Source: UBA4744 sp963717135 (GTDB lineage Bacteria > Actinomycetota > Acidimicrobiia > Spongiisociales > UBA4744). Taken from it: a stretch of DNA of 64,000 bases. The notes beneath the pieces were generated by a model. It was not told where the DNA came from and made no database searches. It saw only the letters and a list, made by a program, of their open reading frames with translations. The stretch lies in assembly GCA_963717135.1 (NCBI GenBank), contig CAVQVN010000009.1, forward strand, positions 1,178,001 through 1,242,000, read 5' to 3'. The number at the start of each line of letters is the position of its first letter. The stretch's first letter is position 1. A program made the position numbers and the translations under genes. Below, in pieces: positions 41,751 through 50,346 of this stretch.

Positions 41751-44700
41751 CTAGGTTTCTTCTTCCTCTTCCTTGACCCGGCCGACGCCGATCGTGAGCA
41801 TCCAGGCCATCACGACGCCGAGGATCAAGGCCGGCACGATCTGGCTCTTCAAGGTCTCGACCGCCGACCCGAACGCCACCATCAGACCCTCCCGGGGTGT
41901 CAGGCGTACGTTGGGTGGACTGGGAGTTGCCACATTCGCCGTCAGTCCGGTGGCGAGAAGAGCGTCGGCACCTTCGATCTCATAGATTTGGTGGGTCAGT
42001 TCGGGGGGTCGCACATCCGGTGTCCCCATCATCGCGGTATCCCCGTCGCCCTCGTCTATGACGTTTGCCCCATCCGGAATATCGCTTTCCGAAGTGAAGA
42101 CCTCGTCTCCGTCTGGACCGGGCACGTCCGGCGGAAGCGGATCGCTATCGCCTGTTTCCGAATCGCCCGTTACGACGATCACCGGAGGCTGGCCGGGTAA
42201 CTCAACTGTGACCACGACAAAGGCCGAATCGCTCCCGCCCTTGCCGTCGACGATCGTGTACGTGAACGAGTCCGTGCCCGCCCAACCGGGCGAAGGCGTG
42301 TAGGTAACGGTGAATCCATCGGTGGTGGTCGCCCCGTTGCTCCCCGGCGAAACGGTCGCCAACCTCAGACGATCACCGTCGACGTCCGTATCGTTGGCCA
42401 GGACTGAAACCGTCACTGCGCTCGAACCCGTGATGGTGACGTTGTCGTCCTGAGCATTGGGGGGATCGTTGACCGGCTTGACCGTGATCACTACCGCCGC
42501 GGTGGCAGTCAAACCGCTGCCATCGCCGATCGTGTAGCTGAACGAGTCGATCCCCGACCAGTCCTTGTCAGGCGTGTAGGTGACGGTGGTGGAGGTCTTG
42601 GTGACGGAACCGTGCGCCCCCTGGTTGACCGATTCCACGGTCAGCGGGTCGCGGTCCGGGTCGGAATCGTTGGCGAGCACGGCGACGGTGATTGCCACGT
42701 CTTCGTTGGTGACCGTGCCGTCATCGTTCGCGACGGGCGGTTGGTTGGGCCCGGCCGTAACCTCCACGGTCACTGTGGCCAGGTCGAATCCGCCGTTGCC
42801 GTCGAACACTGTGTAGCTGAATGCGTCGGTGCCGGTCCATCCCGGGTCGGGCGTGTAGGTCACCTTGACGCTGTGGTTGACAACGCTGCCATGAGATGGA
42901 GCAGTGAAGGCCGACACCGACAAGGTGTCCAGATCAACATCGGAGTCGTTGGCCAGAACCCACACCTCCACGCCGGTGTCCTTGGGCGTAGTTTCGGTGT
43001 CGTCGACGGCCACCGGGTCGTCGTTGACCGGGGTCACCGTCACCGTGACATCGGTTTCGCTCCAGCCTCCCAGATCATCCGTGACCCGGTAGGTGAAGGT
43101 GTCGGTCCCGTTCCAGTCGGGATCGGGGGTGTAGGTGACGACCAGTCCATCAGTGGTCACGGTGCCGTGCGCTCCGTCGCCGACTGCGGTAATCGTCAGC
43201 ACCACACTGTCGACATCGGTGTCGTTGGCGAGCACATTTATCGTCACTGGGGTGTCCTCGGGAGTGGTCGTGGCGTCGGGTTGACCCTGCGGGTCGTCGT
43301 TGACCGGCGTCACCGTCACGGTGACCAGGGCCGAAGCCGAGCCACCGTTGCCGTCCGAAACCGTGTACATAAACGTGTCGGTTCCCGACCAGTCCGCGTT
43401 CGGGGTGTAGGTGACATCTGTACCGTTGTTGGTGACGGTGCCATTCGTACCATCGATTACGCCCGAGACGGTGAGCGGGTGGCCATCCGGATCTGAGTCG
43501 TTGCCCAGTACCGGGATGGTGTGATACGAGTCTTCGGTCACGGTCTTGGCGTCGTCGACGGCCACCGGGTCATCGTTGACCGGCGTCACGGTCACCGTCA
43601 CCTGGGCCGAAGCGAACCCCCCGCTACCGTCCGACACCGTATAGGAGAACGTATCCACCCCAAACCAGTCCGCATTGGGGGTATAGGTCACCGTCGACCC
43701 ATCAGTGGTCACCGACCCGTTGGTCCCCAGGGTGACCGAATCGACGGTCAACGGATCGAGTTCCGGATCCGAGTCGTTGGCCAGCACATCCACCGCCACC
43801 GCCGTGTCCTCGGCAGTGGTATCGGTGTCGTCCATCGCGGTCGGATCATCGTTTGCCGGGTTGACTGTGATCGTCACCGTGGCCGTATCGAACCCGCCGT
43901 TGCCGTCGGTCACCGTGTATGTGAACGTGTCGGTTCCCGACCAGTCGGGATCCGGGTCATAGGTAACATCGGTCCCGTTGTTGACCACAGAACCGTTTGT
44001 CCCCTGCGTAACTGAGTCCACCGCCAGAACATCGAGGTCGGGATCGGAGTCGTTGCCGAGGACATCCACGGTCACCGCAGCGTCTTCGGGAGTGTTGTTC
44101 GTGTCGTCAACCGCGACCGGCGGATCCGGTTGAGCCGTCACGGTCACCGTCACCTGCGCCGAAGCGAACCCCCCGTTACCGTCCGACACCGTATAGGAGA
44201 ACGTATCCACCCCAAACCAGTCCGCATTGGGGGTATAGGTCACCGTCGACCCATCAGTGGTCACCGACCCGTTGGTCCCCTGGGTGACCGAATCGACGGT
44301 CAACGGATCGAGTTCCGGATCCGAGTCGTTGGCCAGCACATCAATGGTGACGGCGGTGTCTTCAGGGGTTGTATCCGCGTCATCCACCGCGATCGGATCG
44401 TCATTCACCGGGCCCACGGTGACTGTCACCGTGGCGTTATCGAACCCACCGTTGCCGTCCGACACCGTATAGGTGAAGGTGTCGATCCCCGACCAGCCCG
44501 GATTCGGGGTGTAGGCGACATCGGTGCCGTTGTTGACCACCGACCCGTCAGATCCCTGAGTCACCGCCGAAACGGACAACACATCCAGGTCGACATCGGA
44601 GTCGTTGGCCAGTACATCCACCGTCACCGGTGTGTCCTCGACGGTCGAATCCGCGTCGTCGACCGCCACCGGTGGGTCGGGTTGAGCAGTCACAGTCACC

Positions 44701-46484
44701 GTCACCTGCGCCGAAGCGAACCCCCCGTTACCGTCCGACACCGTATAGGAGAACGTGTCGATTCCGTTCCAATCCGGATTGGGGGTATAGGTCACCGTCG
44801 ACCCATCAGTGGTCACCGACCCGTTGGTCCCCTGGGTCACGGCATCAACCGCCAGCGGATCCAGATCCGCGTCGGAGTCGTTCCCCAACACATCCACAAT
44901 CACGGAAACGTCCTCGGCAGTGCTGGCTGCATCACCATTCGCAGAGGGTGACTGGTTGGCGAGGCCTCCCTCGCAAGCGACCGCCTGGTAGCCGGCCAAT
45001 TCCGAGAGCACCATCGAGGTACCGAACGGCTCACGCAGAGTGCCCGTCGGGGAGAGCATCCAGAATCGCCCGGTGGCGTCCAAGCTGACATCGGCTGTGG
45101 CCGATGCACCCCATACGACAAAAGCAGACCCGCTGTTTTTGTCGATCCACTGGATCGTATAGTCGGGACCGTCGTTGGAAGTCACCCCGTACATATGCCC
45201 GTAGCCATTGATGTCGATGCCGACCACGCTCTTCTGCGTCGCCCAGTGCGAGTCGAGAGCCACCGAATCCACGCCGGGACCAAAAGCATCAGGGATGAAC
45301 GCCCCGGTGGATGGATCAACCCGAATGAGGAGATCCTTCGGCCCGGCCCGGTGATGAAACGCGTAGAGCGAGCCGTCGGTATCGAAGGCGATGGCCTGGA
45401 TGTTGTCGTACCCGCCACCAAGTGGACCCGCGGTAGGGCTGAAAACTCCCGTCAAAACATCAATGGTGCCCAACCGGCCCGGCAGTGAGGCGTACAGGGT
45501 TCCGGTCAGAGGATGGAGAGCCGCCGACGTGATGCCCGACGTGCCGGTGGGTCCCACCAGCGTCTCGAGACCGGATCCCAGGTTGACCTGGGTGAGCGAA
45601 TCTGCCCCACCAGCATCTCCGACCACATAGCACGCGCCGCCGACCCCGACCGTGACGGTAGCGGTGTCGAATCCGCCGTTACCATCGGCCGCCGTATAGG
45701 TGAACGTGTCCAGCCCCCTCCACCCCGGATTCGGGGTGTACGTGACGTCCGTTCCGTTGTTGACCACCGAGCCGTTGGATCCCTGAGTCACTGTGTCAAC
45801 CGAGAGGACATCCAGATCGGCGTCCGTGTCGTTGGCCAGCACGTCGATGGTCACCGGCGTGTTCGGAGCCGTGGAACCATCGTCATCGACGGCCGCCGGG
45901 GCCTGATTGGCCGCGCTGGCCGTGATCTCTACGTTGTCGATGTAGAAGTCCTTGCCGGCCCCAAGAGCTCCAGCTTCGTAGGAGAACCGAATCGTGGTCG
46001 TTGGGGATCTGTACGGGGTGAGGTCGAGGTTGCCCGACCCTACATAGACGGCATCGTCACCCGTGGCGATGGCGAAGACCTCAGTGAACGATGCGGGCAG
46101 ACCGGTGGCGGAGGCCCACACTTTGAAAGAGAAGGTCGCATCGGTGTTCTTTCTCCGGTAGTCGAAACTCAGTGTCGCACTGTCGTAGCTCGAGATATCA
46201 GCCGTTCGTTCTGCATATTGACCGGACCCATTGCTATTGAAACGAAGGACGAAATCTTCAACCCCATCGGAGTCAACCTTGATGTCGCCGGCCGTCTCAT
46301 CTTGGTCCTCGCTATCCCACCATGGACCGGCCCAGGTCCCTCCAACCCCATCGTCGCCGCTGTAGCTGATGGCGTTGAACTCGTCGCGGAAGGTGTCGGT
46401 GGTGGCCGCACCCAGTGGCGGCGGGGCGGATGCGACAAAGCTGATGATCAAGACGAGAGCGATGAATCGGGTCAGCGACCTCAT
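41751..46484 (-). CDS. Giant tandem-95 repeat surface protein
   Basis: 1577-residue secreted, membrane-anchored protein. Signal peptide 1-27. Residues ~30-195 form a jelly-roll-like domain (DEFNAISYSGDD ... GKDFYIDNVEITA). Eleven cadherin/Ig-like tandem-95 units follow (each near PVAVDD-x-EDTPVTIDVLANDSD ... YTPNPDW-G-DTFTYTVSDGNGG), with a propeller-like ~230-residue insertion between units 1 and 2. A late TM helix (VPALILGVVMAWMLTIGVG) and an acidic tail VKEEEEET leave the repeats outside. Such proteins act in adhesion and often bind Ca2+ through DxND motifs, as in NDSD. Its ATG overlaps the kinase stop by 4 nt. Confidence 0.85.
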   Translation of the reverse strand: MRSLTRFIALVLIISFVASAPPPLGAATTDTFRDEFNAISYSGDDGVGGTWAGPWWDSEDQDETAGDIKVDSDGVEDFVLRFNSNGSGQYAERTADISSYDSATLSFDYRRKNTDATFSFKVWASATGLPASFTEVFAIATGDDAVYVGSGNLDLTPYRSPTTTIRFSYEAGALGAGKDFYIDNVEITASAANQAPAAVDDDGSTAPNTPVTIDVLANDTDADLDVLSVDTVTQGSNGSVVNNGTDVTYTPNPGWRGLDTFTYTAADGNGGFDTATVTVGVGGACYVVGDAGGADSLTQVNLGSGLETLVGPTGTSGITSAALHPLTGTLYASLPGRLGTIDVLTGVFSPTAGPLGGGYDNIQAIAFDTDGSLYAFHHRAGPKDLLIRVDPSTGAFIPDAFGPGVDSVALDSHWATQKSVVGIDINGYGHMYGVTSNDGPDYTIQWIDKNSGSAFVVWGASATADVSLDATGRFWMLSPTGTLREPFGTSMVLSELAGYQAVACEGGLANQSPSANGDAASTAEDVSVIVDVLGNDSDADLDPLAVDAVTQGTNGSVTTDGSTVTYTPNPDWNGIDTFSYTVSDGNGGFASAQVTVTVTAQPDPPVAVDDADSTVEDTPVTVDVLANDSDVDLDVLSVSAVTQGSDGSVVNNGTDVAYTPNPGWSGIDTFTYTVSDGNGGFDNATVTVTVGPVNDDPIAVDDADTTPEDTAVTIDVLANDSDPELDPLTVDSVTQGTNGSVTTDGSTVTYTPNADWFGVDTFSYTVSDGNGGFASAQVTVTVTAQPDPPVAVDDTNNTPEDAAVTVDVLGNDSDPDLDVLAVDSVTQGTNGSVVNNGTDVTYDPDPDWSGTDTFTYTVTDGNGGFDTATVTITVNPANDDPTAMDDTDTTAEDTAVAVDVLANDSDPELDPLTVDSVTLGTNGSVTTDGSTVTYTPNADWFGVDTFSYTVSDGSGGFASAQVTVTVTPVNDDPVAVDDAKTVTEDSYHTIPVLGNDSDPDGHPLTVSGVIDGTNGTVTNNGTDVTYTPNADWSGTDTFMYTVSDGNGGSASALVTVTVTPVNDDPQGQPDATTTPEDTPVTINVLANDTDVDSVVLTITAVGDGAHGTVTTDGLVVTYTPDPDWNGTDTFTYRVTDDLGGWSETDVTVTVTPVNDDPVAVDDTETTPKDTGVEVWVLANDSDVDLDTLSVSAFTAPSHGSVVNHSVKVTYTPDPGWTGTDAFSYTVFDGNGGFDLATVTVEVTAGPNQPPVANDDGTVTNEDVAITVAVLANDSDPDRDPLTVESVNQGAHGSVTKTSTTVTYTPDKDWSGIDSFSYTIGDGSGLTATAAVVITVKPVNDPPNAQDDNVTITGSSAVTVSVLANDTDVDGDRLRLATVSPGSNGATTTDGFTVTYTPSPGWAGTDSFTYTIVDGKGGSDSAFVVVTVELPGQPPVIVVTGDSETGDSDPLPPDVPGPDGDEVFTSESDIPDGANVIDEGDGDTAMMGTPDVRPPELTHQIYEIEGADALLATGLTANVATPSPPNVRLTPREGLMVAFGSAVETLKSQIVPALILGVVMAWMLTIGVGRVKEEEEET

Positions 46485-48004
46485 CGTTCTCTCCGGGAAT
46501 CGCCCGTCGCCAGGACGTCGCTCCCTTCCGCTCCCCTTCCATTGCCTTTCCTACCGTTGCCGGCGAAACTGGCGGCAACGCCGCCGAACCGGCGGGTGCC
46601 GCCCTCGCCGGAGACGCCGGTGTCTTGCACAAACTCCGGTTCCCGGGCCAGCGCCTCAGATGCCCGCACGATGCTGAGAACAAACCGGGTTTCGCCGTCG
46701 ACCCGCTCGTAGGTCAGATCACCGTCCATCTCGTCGGTGAGCATCTTGGCGATGGCCAGGCCCAGTCCGACGCTGCCGGTCAGAAGCGGCTCGGAACCTT
46801 CGTGAATGAACCGCTCAAAAATTCGATCCTCGATCTCCTCCGGGACGCCCGGTCCGTTGTCGGCCACGGTGAGCAGGAAGCGGGGACCGTCCGAACGACC
46901 CGAAATAGCTACGTTATCGCCGCCATGCTTGATGGCGTTGGACACCAGGTTCCTGATCACTTGACGGAACCGCATCTGGTCTGCCCAGATCATGACCCGG
47001 GGCACATCGATTTGTAGATCGGCACCACTTCGGATCATGGGAGCGGTGACCGTTGAGATCTCATCGGCGATGGAGACCGCTTCGAACTTGAAGTTGAGCA
47101 CATTGGCGTCCAGGCGGGCGGCGGTCAGGAGGTCCTCGACCATCCGGGACAGCTCGGCGCTCTCACCGTTGATCAGCGTGATCAGCTCCATCGCCATTTC
47201 CGGATCGACGAGACCTTCGTCGATCAGCACCTCGGAAAACCCGTAGATGCTGGTGAGGGGAGTACGGATTTCATGGGAGATGTTGGCGATGAATTCGTCG
47301 CGTGCCTTGCGGAGCTTCCGCTCGGCCTCCAGCTTGACCTGCAGGGCCAGGTTGCTCTGCACCGCCTGGCGGTGAACCAGCCAGCGATAGATCAAGATGG
47401 TTCCGACCGGGATGAGCAGCGTCACCAGGAAGCGGGTGATGGCGGACACCAAACCTGCCAACGCTTCGGTATTCTCGATCTCTTCGGTGATGTCCTGCTG
47501 GGCACTCTCCAACGCAATGGTGAGCGAGGCATACTGCTTCTCGGCCACACCGTTGTTGAGCTGTAAGGCCTCATTGACATCCCCGGATTCAAGAGAATCC
47601 AGGATCTGGTGGCTGGTCGCCGCAAAGTCATCGAGCAGGCTCACAACGGTGGGATCGGCGAAGGCGCTCTCCCAACCTTCAACCCAGGCTTCGAGGTTAT
47701 TCAGGTTGATCCGTGCTTCGTCGCGAGCGCTGGCCCCCGCCTCGCCGTCTGCAACGCCGAGTTGCTCGTCAACGGTGAACACCACCGCTTGCGCATTCGA
47801 GGCGCGGGCAATGGAGGCCGATCCGAGCGTGGCGTTGGTCCAATGGAGCGCCCGGGCGTTGGCGGCCACTTGCTCCGAGCCGTAGGCATTGGTGAACACC
47901 AGAGCCAGCGCCAGAAGGACGACGGCCGCGATCGCACCGCCGGCAATGGCCACACCGCGCTTGGGATCGCTAACGCGATTGGTGAAAGCGGAAACACGCT
48001 TCAT
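46481..48004 (-). CDS. Sensor histidine kinase translationally coupled to the surface protein
   Basis: 507-residue kinase. TM1 ~18-40; an all-helical extracytoplasmic domain 41-181 (like four-helix-bundle chemoreceptor sensors); TM2 ~182-208; HisKA with H244 (ANISHEIRTPL); HATPase with N box (LVSNAIKHGG), G1 (DNGPGVP) and G2 (GSVGLGLAIAK); and a ~50-residue disordered tail. There is no HAMP domain and no adjacent response regulator. It overlaps the tandem-95 gene by 4 nt (ATGA), implying fixed co-expression of sensor and giant surface protein. Confidence 0.9.
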   Translation of the reverse strand: MKRVSAFTNRVSDPKRGVAIAGGAIAAVVLLALALVFTNAYGSEQVAANARALHWTNATLGSASIARASNAQAVVFTVDEQLGVADGEAGASARDEARINLNNLEAWVEGWESAFADPTVVSLLDDFAATSHQILDSLESGDVNEALQLNNGVAEKQYASLTIALESAQQDITEEIENTEALAGLVSAITRFLVTLLIPVGTILIYRWLVHRQAVQSNLALQVKLEAERKLRKARDEFIANISHEIRTPLTSIYGFSEVLIDEGLVDPEMAMELITLINGESAELSRMVEDLLTAARLDANVLNFKFEAVSIADEISTVTAPMIRSGADLQIDVPRVMIWADQMRFRQVIRNLVSNAIKHGGDNVAISGRSDGPRFLLTVADNGPGVPEEIEDRIFERFIHEGSEPLLTGSVGLGLAIAKMLTDEMDGDLTYERVDGETRFVLSIVRASEALAREPEFVQDTGVSGEGGTRRFGGVAASFAGNGRKGNGRGAEGSDVLATGDSRRER

Positions 48005-48052
48005 CTCTTATTGTTTCGGCACTTCCGGGGCCAAAACTGAATGAGAAGTCCG

Positions 48053-48110
48053 CCAGTTTCCAGTTTCCAGCAACGCCAGCAACCAGCAACCAGCAACCAG
48101 CAACCAGGGC
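48053..48110. repeat. Heptamer repeats CCAGTTT x2 and CCAGCAA x5
   Basis: CCAGTTT at 48053 and 48060, then CCAGCAA at 48067, 48076, 48083, 48090 and 48097 (a 2-nt slip after the first), ending CCAGGGC. It occupies the 160-nt gap between the exonuclease and kinase genes, which holds no ORF I can support. Confidence 0.75.
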
Positions 48111-48164
48111 ATACCACGTAAATGCTGGAGGCTGGGAGCGAAGCGGTCTGGAAGCTGGCAGCTA

Positions 48165-49037
48165 CTACTCAACCCACTTATGGGGCCGGTTCTTGACTTC
48201 GTTGAAGCCCAGTTCGTCGCAGAACTCGAGGTAGGCGGCCCTCGGAACACCCCGCCATTCGAGATCTTCGAGGCTCTCGGTGAGCGGCACGTCTAGTCGC
48301 AATGTGGCCAACTGCCGATAAAGCGCCGCCTCCGCACGGTGATCACGCAGGTTGGCCGCCAACCGTTCGGCTCCCCGGACCCTGACATCCCAGTCTCCGG
48401 CATCGGCGGGAATCCGATCCAAATGCGTATACCGGGCAAGCAGCGTCGAGGCGGACTTGGCGCCCCAGGAGGGGACACCGGGGTAGCCGTCGGCGGTGTC
48501 GCCCACTAGACCCAGGTAGTCGGGAATTGACTCCGGACCGACGCCCCACTTCTCCCACACTCCGTCTTCATCGATGACGATCTCCCGCCGCCGGTCGAAC
48601 ATCACTACCCGGTCACCGACCACACATTGGGCCAGGTCTTTGTCGGGAGTGAGGATTACTACTCGGGCGACGTCGTCGGAGAACCGCCAGGCGGCGGTGG
48701 CCAGCGCATCGTCGGCCTCAAACTCCTCCATCTTCCACACCACCACCCCGAGCGCCTCCAGGGCCCGCTCCGCCAGCGGAAACTGGGCCAGGATATCCGG
48801 ATCCAGACCCTCTCCGGTCTTGTATCCGTCAAACAGATCGTTCCGAAACGACTGGATCACCTTGTCGGTGGCCGCCGCCAGGTGGGTAACGTCCGGTTGG
48901 CGCAACAGAGACAGCGTCGACTCGATGAGACCGACCACGCCTTTCACTTCGCGACCATCCGGCGCTTGCCGGTCCGGTCCCCCACCGAAAAACGCGCGGA
49001 ACAACTCATAGGTAGCATCGAGGAGGTGCAGTCGCAT
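48165..49037 (-). CDS. 5'-3' exonuclease domain protein
   Basis: 290-residue FEN1/Pol I-type flap-exonuclease protein. MRLHLLDATYELFRAFF carries the first metal Asp, KMEEFEADDALATAA the EADD motif, VVILTPDKDLAQCV the TPDKDL motif and LGLVGDTADGYPGVPSWGAKSA the GDxxDNxPG-like helix-turn. It is a stand-alone 5'-3' exonuclease, not fused to a polymerase. A TACTAT hexamer 7 nt upstream on its strand fits a leaderless start at 49037; the in-frame ATG at 49136 is inside the next gene and is rejected. Confidence 0.82.
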   Translation of the reverse strand: MRLHLLDATYELFRAFFGGGPDRQAPDGREVKGVVGLIESTLSLLRQPDVTHLAAATDKVIQSFRNDLFDGYKTGEGLDPDILAQFPLAERALEALGVVVWKMEEFEADDALATAAWRFSDDVARVVILTPDKDLAQCVVGDRVVMFDRRREIVIDEDGVWEKWGVGPESIPDYLGLVGDTADGYPGVPSWGAKSASTLLARYTHLDRIPADAGDWDVRVRGAERLAANLRDHRAEAALYRQLATLRLDVPLTESLEDLEWRGVPRAAYLEFCDELGFNEVKNRPHKWVE

Positions 49038-49044
49038 TGATCCG

Positions 49045-49050
49045 ATAGTA
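49045..49050 (-). promoter_or_regulatory. Shared -10 region of divergent exonuclease / unknown gene
   Basis: On the minus strand TACTAT lies 7 nt before the exonuclease ATG. The same bases read GATAGT on the plus strand, 12 nt before the plus-strand ATG at 49062, whose AAGGAG ribosome site overlaps. Only 24 nt separate the two start codons. Confidence 0.45.
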
Positions 49051-49061
49051 AAGGAGCGACC

Positions 49062-49487
49062 ATGGGTGACGTCGAGTCGGCGTGGAAAGAAGTCGGAGAG
49101 AAGTTCACGGAGCTCGGTTACAAGTTCCGAGACCACTACCGCAAGCTGGAAGCCGAGCGAACGGAGACCGGTGAAGCTGCCGAGGAATCCGAGCAGAGGT
49201 TCAAGAAGATAGCCGATGAGTTCGACACCGCGTTCTCATCGGTCGGCAATGCCTTCCGCGACGCGGAGGTCAAGGACGACGCCAAGAGTGCCGCCAACTC
49301 ACTGCTGGCCGCTTTCGGAGCAACGTTCCAGGAGATCGGCGACGCTGTCCAGCGGGCGATCGGCCGGACCGGTAGCGACCTGGAGGCAGAGCCGGAGCCG
49401 GCAGCGGTCGAAGATGCTGCTGAGGAGATCACCGACGCAGTAGTCGACGAGCCGAAAGAAGAGGACGACCCGCCTGCCGATGTCTGA
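49062..49487 (+). CDS. Unknown acidic coiled-coil protein
   Basis: 141-residue, highly charged helical protein: helices around residues 1-60 (WKEVGEKFTELGYKFRDHYRKLEAERTE) and 60-110, then an acidic, Pro/Glu-rich tail (EEDDPPADV). No signal peptide or TM helix. AAGGAG precedes the ATG. I recognise no named family, though similar short helical proteins are common in actinobacteria. Its 3' end overlaps the next gene by 8 nt, so the two are coupled. Confidence 0.65.
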   Translation: MGDVESAWKEVGEKFTELGYKFRDHYRKLEAERTETGEAAEESEQRFKKIADEFDTAFSSVGNAFRDAEVKDDAKSAANSLLAAFGATFQEIGDAVQRAIGRTGSDLEAEPEPAAVEDAAEEITDAVVDEPKEEDDPPADV

Positions 49488-49986
49488 GCGATCTTCCACC
49501 CGCATGGTCCCGTTTAGTGGCAGCGGGGAGATGCGCAGCGCCTTCTTGTCACGCGATTGGGAGTTGCGCAAGGACGGTGGACTGATCGCCGTGGGGCGCC
49601 GGCAGGTGTGGCGGCGTACCTCGGAAGTCGAGCTGAGCGACGGTCGACATTGGCTGATCAGTCCCGCGGGATGGGGCACCGTTCAACTGACCGAACGGGA
49701 TGATGTGCTGGCCCGCGGCGAACGGCTGAACTGGATCGGCCGGGCATGGGATCTGAGCGGTGAAAGCTTCGCCTATGAGCTGCGGGCCCAATCAATGGCT
49801 CTTCGCAAGTGGGCAATCGAGCTGGGCGGCGGCCAGGTCGCTCAACTCAGTGGCGGCGTCGCCTCGTTCAATCGCTTGCGCATCGAGACCAACCTGCCGG
49901 TTCCCCTCGAAGCGATCATGATCAGCTGGCACATCATCGTCCGTGCCTGGGAAGCTGCCGCCTCCGCGGCCGGCGGCGGCAGTTAG
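49480..49986 (+). CDS. Unknown beta-rich protein
   Basis: 168-residue soluble protein of alternating strands: SRDWELRKDGGLIAVGRRQVWRRTSEVELSDGRHWLISPAGWGTVQLTERDDVLARGE, then SFAYELRAQSMALRKWAIELGGGQVAQL. The pattern of short strands with repeated lipid-like 'state/mask' words recalls Tubby/LURP-one barrels, but this is a guess and no motif is diagnostic. It overlaps the upstream coiled-coil gene by 8 nt. Confidence 0.6.
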   Translation: MSERSSTRMVPFSGSGEMRSAFLSRDWELRKDGGLIAVGRRQVWRRTSEVELSDGRHWLISPAGWGTVQLTERDDVLARGERLNWIGRAWDLSGESFAYELRAQSMALRKWAIELGGGQVAQLSGGVASFNRLRIETNLPVPLEAIMISWHIIVRAWEAAASAAGGGS

Positions 49987-50346
49987 TCGACTTTTCCTGT
50001 CCCGCCCGTGCGGCGATGCATTGCGCGATCTGCGCGGCAATCCGCCTCGCTTCTCATTACGGGCACTGACTTCCCCCTGGAAGGGGGAAGTACCCGAGCA
50101 AAGTGAGGGGGATGGGGGTCAAGCGCTAGCCAGACGGCCTCGCGGCTATCGCCTGACCCTCCCCTGCTTCGCCCTCCGAGCGAAGCTTCCGCTCCCTTGC
50201 GGGGAGGGGAAACACAACGACCCGAAGGGAACGGCGCGGGGAGGGATGAAAAGAGAAACGAGAGGCGAGCGACAGATTTGGTTGCAGCTCGTCACTAGCT
50301 CGTCTTCCTCGCATATCATCTTGCGAACTACCAACCGGAGTGAACC
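49987..50346. repeat. 360-nt gap with dispersed GC-rich repeat, copy C
   Basis: 50070-50213 matches copies A and B: CTTCCCCC/GGGGGAAG dyad (50070-50077 / 50083-50090), TACCCGAGCAAAGTGAG, GGGGGATGGGGGTCAAGCGCT, GCCTGACCCTCCCC, and a final CTTCCGCTCCCTTGCGGGGAGGGG dyad. 50214-50346 has a likely promoter (CATATCAT near 50309) and a GGAG ribosome site for the dehydrogenase. No other gene is supported here. Confidence 0.65.

Noticed and set aside
42612..44951. Plus-strand ORFs opposite the tandem-95 gene (42612-43496, 43521-44015, 44130-44951)
   Set aside because: Same reason: periodic antisense reading of the ~95-residue repeats, no independent start signals.
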